Shown here: piece by piece, positions 17,660 through 25,549 of the stretch | Layout: each line of letters begins with the position of its first letter | Numbering within the stretch: the first letter of the stretch is position 1 | Source: Natrialba taiwanensis DSM 12281 | GTDB lineage: Archaea; Halobacteriota; Halobacteria; Halobacteriales; Natrialbaceae | DNA: 59,081 nucleotides | Direction: 5' to 3' | NCBI RefSeq assembly: GCF_000337595.1 | Contig: NZ_AOIL01000009.1 | Location: 241,043 to 300,123, forward strand | Position numbers and translations under genes: made by a program | The notes under the pieces: model-generated | What the model saw: only the letters and a program-made list of their open reading frames with translations | Told to the model about the DNA's origin: nothing | The model's database searches: none

Positions 17660-18119
17660 CCCGCTCCGTGACGACGAGTGGATCACCCTGCTCGTCGGAA
17701 ACGAGACGGAGACGTAACCGGTGGGTTCCGGCCCCGTCGAATGTCATTCGCGACGCCGTCCGATTCCGAGCGACGAGCCGCACGTCGAGAACCTCCTGAT
17801 TTGTTGTCCCGTCGTCCAGCACATACCGGGCCATACTCGCGTCGACGTCCTCCTCAACCGGTTCGATCTCGACGTGTGAGACGCCCGTCGTCAGCAGTGA
17901 CCGCTCGGGAATCGACACCTCGACGACCCGCTGCGGATCAGGATGGCCGGCAGGCGAAACCTCCTCGTTCGCAGCGAGATCGATCGCCGCAGCCTCGATA
18001 TCCGACATCGCCGTCCGTACCTCCCGTTCGGTCGCCGCCGTTGAACTCTCGGCGAGCGCCAGACCCCCGAGCGCGAGTAGCGACACGGCGAGCAAGACGG
18101 CAAGGACGTATCGAATCAT
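17655..18119 (-). CDS. small membrane-anchored protein (DUF7311-like)
   Basis: This 154-residue protein has an N-terminal hydrophobic helix (IRYVLAVLLAVSLLALGGLA, residues 2-21) that ends in ALAES and could be a signal anchor or cleaved signal. An extracytoplasmic domain of about 130 residues follows, with Arg- and Val-rich beta strands (THRLRLRLVSDEQGDPLVV). It lies directly upstream of the TadA-like ATPase and overlaps the coiled-coil gene by ATGA. I recognise the arrangement as typical of haloarchaeal tad-like loci, but the function is unknown. The family number is from memory. Confidence 0.65.
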   Translation of the reverse strand: MIRYVLAVLLAVSLLALGGLALAESSTAATEREVRTAMSDIEAAAIDLAANEEVSPAGHPDPQRVVEVSIPERSLLTTGVSHVEIEPVEEDVDASMARYVLDDGTTNQEVLDVRLVARNRTASRMTFDGAGTHRLRLRLVSDEQGDPLVVTERV

Positions 18120-18991
18120 GAGAGTCGCGACCGGATCGAGTCGACCAGCCCGGTAGTATCGTCTCCGTTAGGATCGTCATCGGGGGAGTCGTCGGTCACG
18201 GAATTCGGGCGAGTAGCAGTATCAGTCGCCGCAGCAGTACCAGACTCAGCAGCCGTCTCAACGGTCGCGGTATCAGCAGTACCGGTGGTACCATCAGCAG
18301 TCCCCGTCGTAGCGTTCCCGCGGTTCTCACGCCGATCGGTCTCCTCACCAACTGCCAGTTCGACTGCGGTCTGGTTCGCAGATGACGCCGGTCGATCAAT
18401 ACCGTCGTCGACGAGCGACCGCTTCCCGTCGCCGAGAACCGCGGCTGCTGATCGTTCTGGCGACCCGGGAGGCGATTCTCCGACGAGTTGGTTCCCACTT
18501 TCGCCACCATCGCCAGCATCACCACCACCATCACCATCGGCAGCGGTATCGAACCCCTGACCCTCGCCCTCTCCTGCTCGATTCTCGGACCCTGTCTCGC
18601 CGCTGGTTTCCGTCTCGTCGCCGGCCACGGATCCCGCCGTATCGACAGCCGAGTCCTCGCCCGCAAGGAGCCCACCCTCGAGATCGTCGAGTTCAACTTC
18701 GAGCGCCTCGACGCGGCGTTCGAGCCGATCGACCGTCGCAACTGCGGTCGCCGACTGTCGCTCGACCTCGTCGTTGACCGCCTCGACGTTGCCGACGTAC
18801 CCCTCGATCGACTGCACGGCCCCCTCGAGTTCTGCAAGTCGACGTTCGTGCTCCGAAAGCCGCGTTTCCAGGGTCGAAACGGTGTCGGCCAACGAAGCCA
18901 GTTCCGCCAACTCATCGAGTGCAACGTCGCCGTCGACGACGACGCGTTCGACTGCCGCCAGTCGCTGTTCGAGTCGGTCCCGGTCGGTCAT
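18116..18991 (-). CDS. coiled-coil protein of the Tad-like locus
   Basis: In this 291-residue protein residues 1-110 are heptad-like coiled coil (VSTLETRLSEHERRLAELEG; VDRLERRVEALEVELDDLEG). About 160 residues of low-complexity acidic Thr/Ala/Gly sequence follow, and then a short conserved-looking C-terminus (TGLVDSIRSRLS). There is no membrane helix, so it is presumably cytoplasmic. It could link the ATPase to other parts or measure spacing (inference). It overlaps the downstream small anchored gene by 4 nt and follows the tiny membrane ORF by 9 nt, with GGTG as a weak ribosome-binding site before its ATG. Confidence 0.75.
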   Translation of the reverse strand: MTDRDRLEQRLAAVERVVVDGDVALDELAELASLADTVSTLETRLSEHERRLAELEGAVQSIEGYVGNVEAVNDEVERQSATAVATVDRLERRVEALEVELDDLEGGLLAGEDSAVDTAGSVAGDETETSGETGSENRAGEGEGQGFDTAADGDGGGDAGDGGESGNQLVGESPPGSPERSAAAVLGDGKRSLVDDGIDRPASSANQTAVELAVGEETDRRENRGNATTGTADGTTGTADTATVETAAESGTAAATDTATRPNSVTDDSPDDDPNGDDTTGLVDSIRSRLS

Positions 18992-19000
18992 CGCTGCACC

Positions 19001-19147
19001 TCACTGGGACTGGCCGGTCGCAACTGTCTCTGAGACTCGCGCTGTCCCACCGCCTGCAGCCACAACCGCAGCCAGACCCAGACACTCACGGCCAACCCCG
19101 ACCGCGACAACGACCGCGACCACAACCTCGACCTCGATGACACCCAC
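19001..19147 (-). CDS. possible 48-residue membrane protein
   Basis: Between the HerA-like gene and the coiled-coil gene a GTG-started frame encodes 48 residues, nearly all hydrophobic in the first 30 (VIEVEVVVAVVVAVGVG, then LGLAAVVAAGGG), with a polar tail. It fits the gap exactly: 19 nt after the HerA stop and 9 nt before the next start, in the same direction. A second frame over the same DNA (ATG at 19161) is Arg/Ser/Trp-rich and looks like a shadow. The DNA is repetitive (GTCGNN units), so the open frame could be chance. Confidence 0.45.
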   Translation of the reverse strand: MGVIEVEVVVAVVVAVGVGRECLGLAAVVAAGGGTARVSETVATGQSQ

Positions 19148-19166
19148 AACTGTCCCTGCATAGCGA

Positions 19167-20237
19167 TCACTCGCGCTCACCCGCAGTGGCAGCGACAACG
19201 TCTCGCGCCCGCGGACTCCCGCCGCCATGTGGCGTATCCCGAAGCCGGACCTGCGCCGCATGAATCGTCTCCGTCGCATCATCGATGACGACCACCTGCC
19301 CGGGATCGGTCGGCAGCCGATCAGCAAGTGATTCGTTCATATACGTCGGCTGGGCCGCGTTCAAGGCGTCCAGATCCGCCTCGGCCGTCAGCCGATGGGA
19401 GAGCAGGATATCGGACTGAGAAATCGCGGTCTCCGTCACTGAACTCGGGCGCTGCGTTGCGAGGACGAGGCTGACACCGGGGGCGCGCCCACGGGTGAGA
19501 ATCGTGTGCAACGCCGACTCTGCGACGCCGTCGAAGAACGTGTGCGCCTCGTCGATCATGAGCCACGGCAACCGATCGATCGCCTCGTCGATTCGGGCGC
19601 GGTAGAGCGCCTCGGCAACGCCGCGGCAGATCGCGTTCATCGGAGCCGAATCCAGCCCGGAAACATCGAGAATTGTGACCGCAGCGCTTGCGAGTTCAGC
19701 CGCACCGAGCCCGTTGGGGTCGAACACGTCCCACGAGTCCGCGAGCGCGAGATGATTCGTCGCCGCCCGTCTGTCGGTCTTCGGTGCGTCAGCCGTCTCG
19801 ATGTGGTGTTGCATAGCCGCCAGTGACGCCGTCTCCTGGGCCGCCTGCCAGACGAGCCCCCCGGCACCGCTTTCGGGGGACAGCCCGAGCAGCGAACACC
19901 AAGACCGGGGATCGAGAACATCCGCTGTCACCGCCGGCTTTGCAACGATATCCACGGGAACGTCCTCACCATCAGCGGATTCAGCGAGCGTCGAAAAGAC
20001 GCCCATCGGATCGACGATAACAGGTGCAACGCCTTGCACCCGGGCGAGTTCCTCCGCAACGACACCCAGCGTGAACGACTTCCCGTAGCCGCGTTTCCCG
20101 ACGATCAACATTGCGTGTGGCCCATCGAGATCGACGTGCAGTGTCGCCCCCTCGCTTCCATCGAGCGCTCGATACCGCCCAAGATGGCCCGTCTGGTCGG
20201 TCTCAGCGTTTGCACCGCGACCGATAACGAAACTCAT
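19167..20237 (-). CDS. HerA-type ATPase of the Tad-like locus
   Basis: This 356-residue P-loop ATPase is of the HerA/VirB4/FtsK kind. Walker A is GKRGYGKS at residues 47-54, Walker B is LPWLMIDEAH, and the later Arg-rich sensor is VSLVLATQRPSSV. It lacks the long N-terminal HAS-barrel of canonical HerA and is not next to nurA, so a role in the envelope machine is more likely than DNA end resection (inference from context). The ATG at 20237 follows an 18-bp perfect palindrome and a TATA-like GTAAAACTT. It heads the minus-strand run that continues to 7913. Confidence 0.8.
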   Translation of the reverse strand: MSFVIGRGANAETDQTGHLGRYRALDGSEGATLHVDLDGPHAMLIVGKRGYGKSFTLGVVAEELARVQGVAPVIVDPMGVFSTLAESADGEDVPVDIVAKPAVTADVLDPRSWCSLLGLSPESGAGGLVWQAAQETASLAAMQHHIETADAPKTDRRAATNHLALADSWDVFDPNGLGAAELASAAVTILDVSGLDSAPMNAICRGVAEALYRARIDEAIDRLPWLMIDEAHTFFDGVAESALHTILTRGRAPGVSLVLATQRPSSVTETAISQSDILLSHRLTAEADLDALNAAQPTYMNESLADRLPTDPGQVVVIDDATETIHAAQVRLRDTPHGGGSPRARDVVAATAGERE

Positions 20238-20255
20238 AGCGAGCGTTCGCTCGCT
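20238..20255. promoter_or_regulatory. perfect palindrome abutting the HerA-like start
   Basis: AGCGAGCG-TT-CGCTCGCT sits directly before the start codon on the minus strand. The TATA-like GTAAAACTT lies just beyond it at 20266-20274. It could be an operator or form a stem in a short leader that controls initiation. Confidence 0.5.
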
Positions 20256-20308
20256 CTCATACTTGAAGTTTTACCCTCCTATTTAAGTTGCATTCTTCGT
20301 ATAGTAAA

Positions 20309-20316
20309 ACTTTAAG
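20309..20316 (+). promoter_or_regulatory. TATA box of the pilin-like gene
   Basis: ACTTTAAG lies 24-31 nt before the ATG at 20340, consistent with leaderless transcription. Confidence 0.5.
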
Positions 20317-20339
20317 ACAGATCACGAGCCAACAGGGGT

Positions 20340-20852
20340 ATGGGCTCGAAACGCCGCCCACAGCTGAACTCGGTCTCGTCGGGTGATCGTCGTTCGTTTG
20401 CAGATGACGATCGCGCGATCGAGGGACTACCGATTCGGCTCGTGATCGCGCTCGTTATCGGTGTTGTATCGCTAGGGATAATGCTGCAGATACTAGGTGG
20501 TATTGATACGTTTGAAGGAGATACAGAAGTAGATGTAGAGTTTGAAGATGATGTTATAAATCTCGGTAATAACGATGATGGGAACGATTTTACTATTTCT
20601 GTTGTTGATAAAGATGGGAATGACGTTACAGATACAACAATAATCGCAACTGCAGGCGATGCACAAATGGACGGCACGATGGTTGATAGCACGGGAGAAG
20701 ACTCTAATAAAGTGAAATTTACCTTTGCCGATGAAAATCTTCGGCTTCCACCGGATCAAGATACTGGAACTATTGAATTTGAGATACAACCACCATCAGG
20801 GACTAGCTGGGCTGATGAAGAGCCAAACAATGAATTATTAGTAGTCGAATGA
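20340..20852 (+). CDS. pilin-like protein with AT-rich variable domain
   Basis: This 170-residue protein begins with a polar stretch ending in DDRAIEGLPIRLVIALVIGV, a charged head followed by one hydrophobic helix (about residues 34-55), as in haloarchaeal pilin-like proteins. The rest is a small acidic domain. The DNA changes abruptly: the first 150 nt are GC-rich (one 60-nt row has 37 G+C), while the part coding for the outer domain is AT-rich (19 of 60 in the row at 20521), with codons such as ATA, TTA and AAT that neighbours avoid. It is likely a subunit exported or assembled by the adjacent TadA/TadC/HerA system, with its exposed domain replaced by recombination (inference). Confidence 0.7.
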   Translation: MGSKRRPQLNSVSSGDRRSFADDDRAIEGLPIRLVIALVIGVVSLGIMLQILGGIDTFEGDTEVDVEFEDDVINLGNNDDGNDFTISVVDKDGNDVTDTTIIATAGDAQMDGTMVDSTGEDSNKVKFTFADENLRLPPDQDTGTIEFEIQPPSGTSWADEEPNNELLVVE

Positions 20853-22015
20853 GTTTTCGAGAATAAGAAAGAAAACATATAGATATATTCTTAACATTAG
20901 TTCATACATATTCGTACATACTCTGTACATAATCCCAACATAGAAATATTATTATATATGTGGTTAGAATGATACGGCGTGAAAGAATCAACATTACAAG
21001 CATTAGGAAGAGTTCTTGTAGCCTCTCTAGCGATATCTGTTATTGGTATTGCTGGGACAGCAGTTGCAGATGAAGGGGTAGATATTAGAGAATTAGATGG
21101 AAGTGGGACAGAAGAAGAACCGTACGTCATTACGACTGTTGAAGAACTACAATCGATAAATCAAGATCTTGAGGGACACTATATACTTGGGAACGATATC
21201 AATGCTCGTGATACAGATTCATGGAATAGCGGTACAGGGTTCAAACCTGTAGGAGATGGGGATTTTGGAGATCGATCACAGGCTCCCTTTAGTGGCTCGT
21301 TCAACGGTCAGGGACATACGATCTCCGGACTGGTTATTGATAGGCCCGGTGAACACTTTATTGCGCCATTTGGAGTGGTCACAGGTACTGTAGAGAATGT
21401 CCACTTAGAAGATGTTGAAGTGTATGGTACTGAACGCCGAATTGCAGGTTTAGCAGGAGATAATCTCGGAACCATCCAAGATGTGTCTGTAACAGGAACA
21501 GTCGAAGGAGAGGATCTCTGGGTTGGCGGACTCGTTGCGCGTGGCGACGAAGGGGCGATAATTAAACGTTCAATGGCAGATGTTGACGTGAAGGGAGAAG
21601 AAAATGTTGGAGGTTTAGTTGGTGATAATAATGAGCAAACGATAGTTGAATCATATACAACTGGTAATGTCGAAGGTACTGATAGTGTTGGCAGTCTTGT
21701 TGGATGGAAGAAGAATGGTGACGATATTATTCAGTCGTATGCCACTGGGGATGTCTCCGGCGAAGAACGGACTGGTGGAGTGATTGGAGCGCTCGCCGGA
21801 CCGATCAGTGATGGCTATGTAGTAAATACTATCGATGGAAATCCTAGTAAGACAGGGGTAGTATACGGCCTAGAATCCGACGGACATCAACGGCTGGATG
21901 CTGTTGTATCCGATTTCTATTACGAAAAACCCACGAATTACGACGGAACTGGTGAGGGAGATGATGTCGGAACAGGGCTATCTAAAGAAGAAATGACCGG
22001 TGCAGATGCCAGAAC
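20490..22015. other. AT-rich segment spanning two surface-protein genes
   Basis: Rows counted by hand fall to about 30-32% G+C (20521-20580; 21601-21660), against 62-65% at 20341-20400 and 22441-22500. The segment begins inside the pilin-like gene after its membrane helix and ends inside the PGF-CTERM gene before its CARDB-like repeats. Both boundaries fall within coding sequence and keep the frame. Confidence 0.8.
20952..20959 (+). promoter_or_regulatory. TATA box of the PGF-CTERM gene
   Basis: TTATATAT lies 20-27 nt before the GTG at 20979. It supports that start, but the whole surroundings are AT-rich, so the match is weak evidence. Confidence 0.35.
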
Positions 22016-23246
22016 GAATATGGATCTCGACTTCGACAACTTCTGGACTGCGACGGACGAGTATCCAGTCCTCCAGTGGCAGGTTCAAGATGTCGATCTT
22101 CGTGTCTCACAGTCCTCAATTGGCGAGGGAGAAACGACCAGCGTGACCGTTGAACTCATACTGGACGATGGCTCGACTGTCACTGCATCCGAAGTCGCCG
22201 ACTACGACTCTGAAACAGCCGTCGCTTCCGTCTCTGATGGAACGCTCGAGGCGAACTCTGTCGGCCAGACAGAATTGACTGCAACCGTCGCTGGCGAAAG
22301 TGATACGGTGACAGTAGAAGTCCTCGAACCGCCGAACATCGAGTTCAGTGACGCTGAATTCGACACGGAAGCGGCCGTCGAGGGAACCACCGTCGATGCA
22401 ACTGTCACCTACGAGAACACTGGCGGACCTGGTTCAGAAACGGCGACGGTCACGGTCGACGGCGAAACAGTCGCCACAGAGACAGTTCACGTCGATGCCG
22501 ATAGTGAGACGACCGAATCGATCCAGTGGACGGCACAGCGAAACGGAACGGTTGCGGTCGATGGTGAACCAGTCGGAGACCTCTCCATCGTCGCTCCCGA
22601 AGCAATAACGCTCGAGTCGATTTCCCTTCCAGATGAAACAGCACAGGGCAGCGACTACGATATCGAACTCGAGTTCAACAACACGGCGTCGCACCCGGTT
22701 GTGGACACGGTCGAACTCCGCGTGAACGGAGCTGTCGGAACGACGAAAACGGTCGAAATCGGTGCAGGTGAATCAACGGAGACGATCACGTACGCCCACG
22801 ACGAGCAGGGGACCGCGACTCACGTCGTCGACCACCACAGCGACGATGCGACGGGCACGGTAGCCATCATCGCACCCGCCGAGTTCACACTCGACGAACT
22901 CGATGCGCCCGAGACGGTGACGAACGGAGAGAACGGTTCGGTATCCGTGACGGTAACGAATACCGGCGGGGCACCGGACACGCAAGATCTCGACTTGCTC
23001 GTCGATGGTGAACTCGTCGACACGCAGTCGGTGACACTCGACAGCGGCGGTTCGGAGACGCTCGAGTTCACGCCAGCGTTCGACCAGCAGGGAGAGGTCA
23101 CAGTCACGATCGCATCGGCCGACGACGAACTCGAGACGGTGGTTGAGAGTACGGCGGCGGCATCCGACGACGGCTCGCCTGGCTTTGGCGGGGTTGTCGC
23201 GCTGGCTGCGATCGTCCTTGCGGTGGTCGTGATGCGGCGGCACTGA
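20979..23246 (+). CDS. secreted GLUG/CARDB surface protein with PGF-CTERM
   Basis: This 755-residue protein has a signal peptide (about residues 1-30, ending TAVADEG) and then a beta-helix-like region with GLUG-type repeats (GLVGDNNEQTIVESYTTGNV; GSLVGWKKNGDDIIQSYATG). A linker and a Big-2-like segment near residues 375-445 follow, then three CARDB-like beta-sandwich repeats. The C-terminus is SPGFGGVVALAAIVLAVVVM followed by RRH: the PGF motif, one hydrophobic helix and basic residues recognised by archaeosortase A, so the protein should be lipid-anchored to the S-layer (family knowledge). The start is GTG 20979. The first 345 or so residues are AT-rich and the rest is normal GC, so the gene is a mosaic. 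It probably mediates adhesion or cell-cell contact. Confidence 0.82.
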   Translation: MKESTLQALGRVLVASLAISVIGIAGTAVADEGVDIRELDGSGTEEEPYVITTVEELQSINQDLEGHYILGNDINARDTDSWNSGTGFKPVGDGDFGDRSQAPFSGSFNGQGHTISGLVIDRPGEHFIAPFGVVTGTVENVHLEDVEVYGTERRIAGLAGDNLGTIQDVSVTGTVEGEDLWVGGLVARGDEGAIIKRSMADVDVKGEENVGGLVGDNNEQTIVESYTTGNVEGTDSVGSLVGWKKNGDDIIQSYATGDVSGEERTGGVIGALAGPISDGYVVNTIDGNPSKTGVVYGLESDGHQRLDAVVSDFYYEKPTNYDGTGEGDDVGTGLSKEEMTGADARTNMDLDFDNFWTATDEYPVLQWQVQDVDLRVSQSSIGEGETTSVTVELILDDGSTVTASEVADYDSETAVASVSDGTLEANSVGQTELTATVAGESDTVTVEVLEPPNIEFSDAEFDTEAAVEGTTVDATVTYENTGGPGSETATVTVDGETVATETVHVDADSETTESIQWTAQRNGTVAVDGEPVGDLSIVAPEAITLESISLPDETAQGSDYDIELEFNNTASHPVVDTVELRVNGAVGTTKTVEIGAGESTETITYAHDEQGTATHVVDHHSDDATGTVAIIAPAEFTLDELDAPETVTNGENGSVSVTVTNTGGAPDTQDLDLLVDGELVDTQSVTLDSGGSETLEFTPAFDQQGEVTVTIASADDELETVVESTAAASDDGSPGFGGVVALAAIVLAVVVMRRH

Positions 23247-23264
23247 GAAGAAACAAGCAGTTTT

Positions 23265-23969
23265 TCAGACGGTTGTGGCTCGGTCGGAGAGTCGGTCTGC
23301 AGTCCGTTCGAGTCGGTCGGCAACCGAGTGATAGGCGTCGACGGCCTGTGCGTCGGCGGCGTGATCGCGGACCGGGAGCCAGCGCACCTGTGCGTCGGCG
23401 ACCGCCTGTTGGGTGGCAATAATTGTGACCTCGACACCGAGCGTTCGGCTGATTCTGTCGGCGATTTCGCTGTGAGCATCCCGATCGGCCTTGTTGAGGA
23501 CGAGTGTAGCAATCGGTGTCTGGAGGGAATCGGCGAGGGACGCCGTTCGAAACGCGTCGACCAGTGCTGATTTGGACGGTGTCGTAACGAGGATCGTCAG
23601 ATCGGCACTCCGAAGTTCGATCCCGACATCGCGAGCGAGGCCGGCCGGACAGTCGACAACGACCGTTCCCCACTTCCGTTCGATGCGTTCGAGGATCGCA
23701 TCCAGATTCTCGAGTTCACGCGCGGCGGCGCGAGCCCCGGCGAGGGTGCGCCCACAGGGGAGGATCGTCACTGGTCCGATCGTCTCGATGGCCGCGGTTG
23801 GGTCGACGCGACCGGCGAGGACATCGTGGAGGTCGGGACCGGTCCCTGGCGGGAGGTCGGCAGTCGTGAGATCGGCGTCGACGACGACGGCATCGAGTTC
23901 GCGGGCGAGATTCAGTGCGGTCGTGGATTTGCCGACGCCACCTTTGCCGCCGGCGACGGCGACGATCAT
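23265..23969 (-). CDS. MinD/ParA-like ATPase
   Basis: This 234-residue protein has a deviant Walker A, GGKGGVGKST, at residues 7-16, followed by VVVDADLTTADLPPG and the Walker B-like VVVDCPAGLARDVG. It has the signature Lys of the MinD/ParA class. Such ATPases dimerise on ATP and position membrane or cell-pole structures; in archaea MinD homologues place archaella and chemosensory arrays (established for Haloferax MinD4). Here the Tad-like locus next door suggests a role in placing that machine (inference). The ATG at 23969 overlaps the upstream 131-residue gene by ATGA. Extension beyond 23969 reads as shadow. Confidence 0.82.
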   Translation of the reverse strand: MIVAVAGGKGGVGKSTTALNLARELDAVVVDADLTTADLPPGTGPDLHDVLAGRVDPTAAIETIGPVTILPCGRTLAGARAAARELENLDAILERIERKWGTVVVDCPAGLARDVGIELRSADLTILVTTPSKSALVDAFRTASLADSLQTPIATLVLNKADRDAHSEIADRISRTLGVEVTIIATQQAVADAQVRWLPVRDHAADAQAVDAYHSVADRLERTADRLSDRATTV

Positions 23970-24361
23970 GGGTCTGGAGTAGGATTGGGATTGGTGTTGG
24001 GAGTGCGTTCGAGAATATCGCTCGGCGGACACCATGTATCGAGACCTGCGAGTACTGTTTCGGGTGACCGGATGCGGTCGTCCGTGGAGCGGGTACTCGA
24101 GACGACGGTTACGAGGGGGTCGGTTGGGGTGGCTGGACTCGCAAAGCCGAGTCCCTCGCTTCGGTCGGGCCGGATCGTCGTTTCCCAGCAGTCGCCAGTC
24201 CACCGAGGGTCGGCGACGCCGTTGGGCCGGGGCGGCCAGATCGGTCCGTCGAGGCGGTGTTCGAGTCTGACTGTCTGTGGTGTCGAATGCGTGTTCGTGA
24301 GGACGACTCGGACTGTCGTCACCCCGTTCGTTCTGTCGGCTCTCGCGTCGACCGTAACCAT
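23966..24361 (-). CDS. conserved hypothetical protein next to minD-like gene
   Basis: This 131-residue soluble protein begins MVTVDARADRTNGVTTVRVV and has a beta-sandwich look, with pairs of short Val/Thr strands (LTNTHSTPQTVRLEHRLDG). Trp and Cys occur in PRWTGDCWETT and LDTWCPPSDIL. It ends in an Asn/Pro/Thr tail. I think it belongs to a haloarchaeal DUF that always precedes this MinD homologue, but I cannot name it with certainty. It has its own TATA box made from the upstream stop codon and is coupled by ATGA to the MinD-like gene, so it may be its partner. Confidence 0.7.
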   Translation of the reverse strand: MVTVDARADRTNGVTTVRVVLTNTHSTPQTVRLEHRLDGPIWPPRPNGVADPRWTGDCWETTIRPDRSEGLGFASPATPTDPLVTVVSSTRSTDDRIRSPETVLAGLDTWCPPSDILERTPNTNPNPTPDP

Positions 24362-24383
24362 GGCGATGCTATTTCGCGTTCCG

Positions 24384-24391
24384 ATTTAAAT
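24384..24391 (-). promoter_or_regulatory. TATA box built on a stop codon, before the minD pair
   Basis: TTTAAAT at 24385-24391 lies 24-30 nt before the ATG at 24361 and contains the TAA stop (24386-24388) of the upstream TrkA-C gene. The same arrangement occurs before the TadA-like gene. Confidence 0.5.
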
Positions 24392-25549
24392 GCTCGACCG
24401 TGGAGGGGGACAGTCGTCAGTTGGTGTTGGATCAAACGCAGTCAGGTCCGACGGTGAGGCAAGCACCCAGAGTTCATCTTCGGATTCGAGCGTCTCGTTG
24501 TCCGCCGGGAGCGGCAAGCGGTCGTTGCCGCGCTCGATGACGAGAACGCGTCCGGGAAGCCAGCCGGCGAACTCGCCGACGAGCGGGCCGTCGGAGTCGA
24601 TCGAGAGCGTCGTGACGGTTTCCTCGACGGTTCGTAGCGTCGAGGCGAACTCGTAGCCGTCGGTCGGTTCGTCCGGGTAGGTAAGCAGCCGGTAGTGGTC
24701 GTCGGCTGGAAGTTCGGCGGCGAGGGCCGCGTCGACGATGACGGTCGCGATAGAGCGAGTCATCGTTCGAAGCGTGCCGGTCGCGACGAGTTCGGGTTCA
24801 GTGTGGCCGTCCGTCGACCAGATTGCGACGGGATCGCCGAGGCTGGCATCCGGAGAGGGATCGGCTCGAATCGCGATGGCGACGGCTCCGCGGGGGACCA
24901 TCGATCCGAGTCCGGTGGACTGCCGGCCGACGAGAACGCGGTCAACGGTACCGTCGTCGGCGAGCGTCACGGCCGCATAGCCGACGTCGTAATCGCGTTC
25001 GATGTGTCGTTCGAGGCGTTCACGGCGTGCTGTCGGTGTCAGTCCGTGTGGGAGCCTGATCGTCGCGCCTGAAAGCGCTCTGTGGACGGCCGGGTCGACT
25101 GCCTGGTATCCGGTTGCCGTTGCGATCGGTTCCGGCAGCGTGATTTCGACGGCGAGCCGAGCGGAGCGGACGGCAGCCGCGGCTTCGCCGTTCGCATCGA
25201 TCCGCTCGAGGTCGGCGACCTGACAGGCAATTCTGTCGCCGAGGCGACCGCCGGCCGTCGCAGCGATACCCCCCAGAAGCATCGTTCCGAGCAGGTAGCC
25301 GGCGCTGAGACGATGGTCGAACGGAACGGCTCCGAGAAACGCACCGGATGCGAGAGCACCGCTAGAGAGAACGCCAGCAACCGCCGTGAGGCCGAGGAGC
25401 GCCGGAATACCGGACGGCGGCGATCGTGTCGACAGCCAGCGGTAGCCCCCCGCCACGAGCAGCCCGGCGGTCGCCGCGAGCAACGCCGTTCCGACGAATC
25501 CGACCGCTGCCTCCCGTGCGAGGGAGACGACGAGTTCGGGGTCGATCAT
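24386..25549 (-). CDS. membrane protein with TrkA-C (RCK-C) domain, paralogue 1
   Basis: This 387-residue protein has three or four hydrophobic helices in residues 10-105, then a soluble half. Near residues 305-370 a TrkA C-terminal-like fold is visible (TLSIDSDGPLVGEFAGWLPG, then RVLVIERGNDRLPLPADNET). There is no TrkA-N Rossmann domain and no pore signature, so it is not a standard K+ channel. It may sense a cytoplasmic ligand and signal at the membrane. It is coupled by ATGA to its paralogue upstream and followed by the MinD pair, so the four genes likely work together. The annotation potassium transporter TrkA often used for such genes would overstate the evidence. Confidence 0.72.
   Translation of the reverse strand: MIDPELVVSLAREAAVGFVGTALLAATAGLLVAGGYRWLSTRSPPSGIPALLGLTAVAGVLSSGALASGAFLGAVPFDHRLSAGYLLGTMLLGGIAATAGGRLGDRIACQVADLERIDANGEAAAAVRSARLAVEITLPEPIATATGYQAVDPAVHRALSGATIRLPHGLTPTARRERLERHIERDYDVGYAAVTLADDGTVDRVLVGRQSTGLGSMVPRGAVAIAIRADPSPDASLGDPVAIWSTDGHTEPELVATGTLRTMTRSIATVIVDAALAAELPADDHYRLLTYPDEPTDGYEFASTLRTVEETVTTLSIDSDGPLVGEFAGWLPGRVLVIERGNDRLPLPADNETLESEDELWVLASPSDLTAFDPTPTDDCPPPRSSI

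Noticed and set aside
18988-19161. 57-residue ORF from ATG 19161 overlapping the coiled-coil start by ATGA
   Set aside because: The overlap is attractive, but the sequence is Arg/Ser/Trp-rich and reads as a shadow of the hydrophobic frame.
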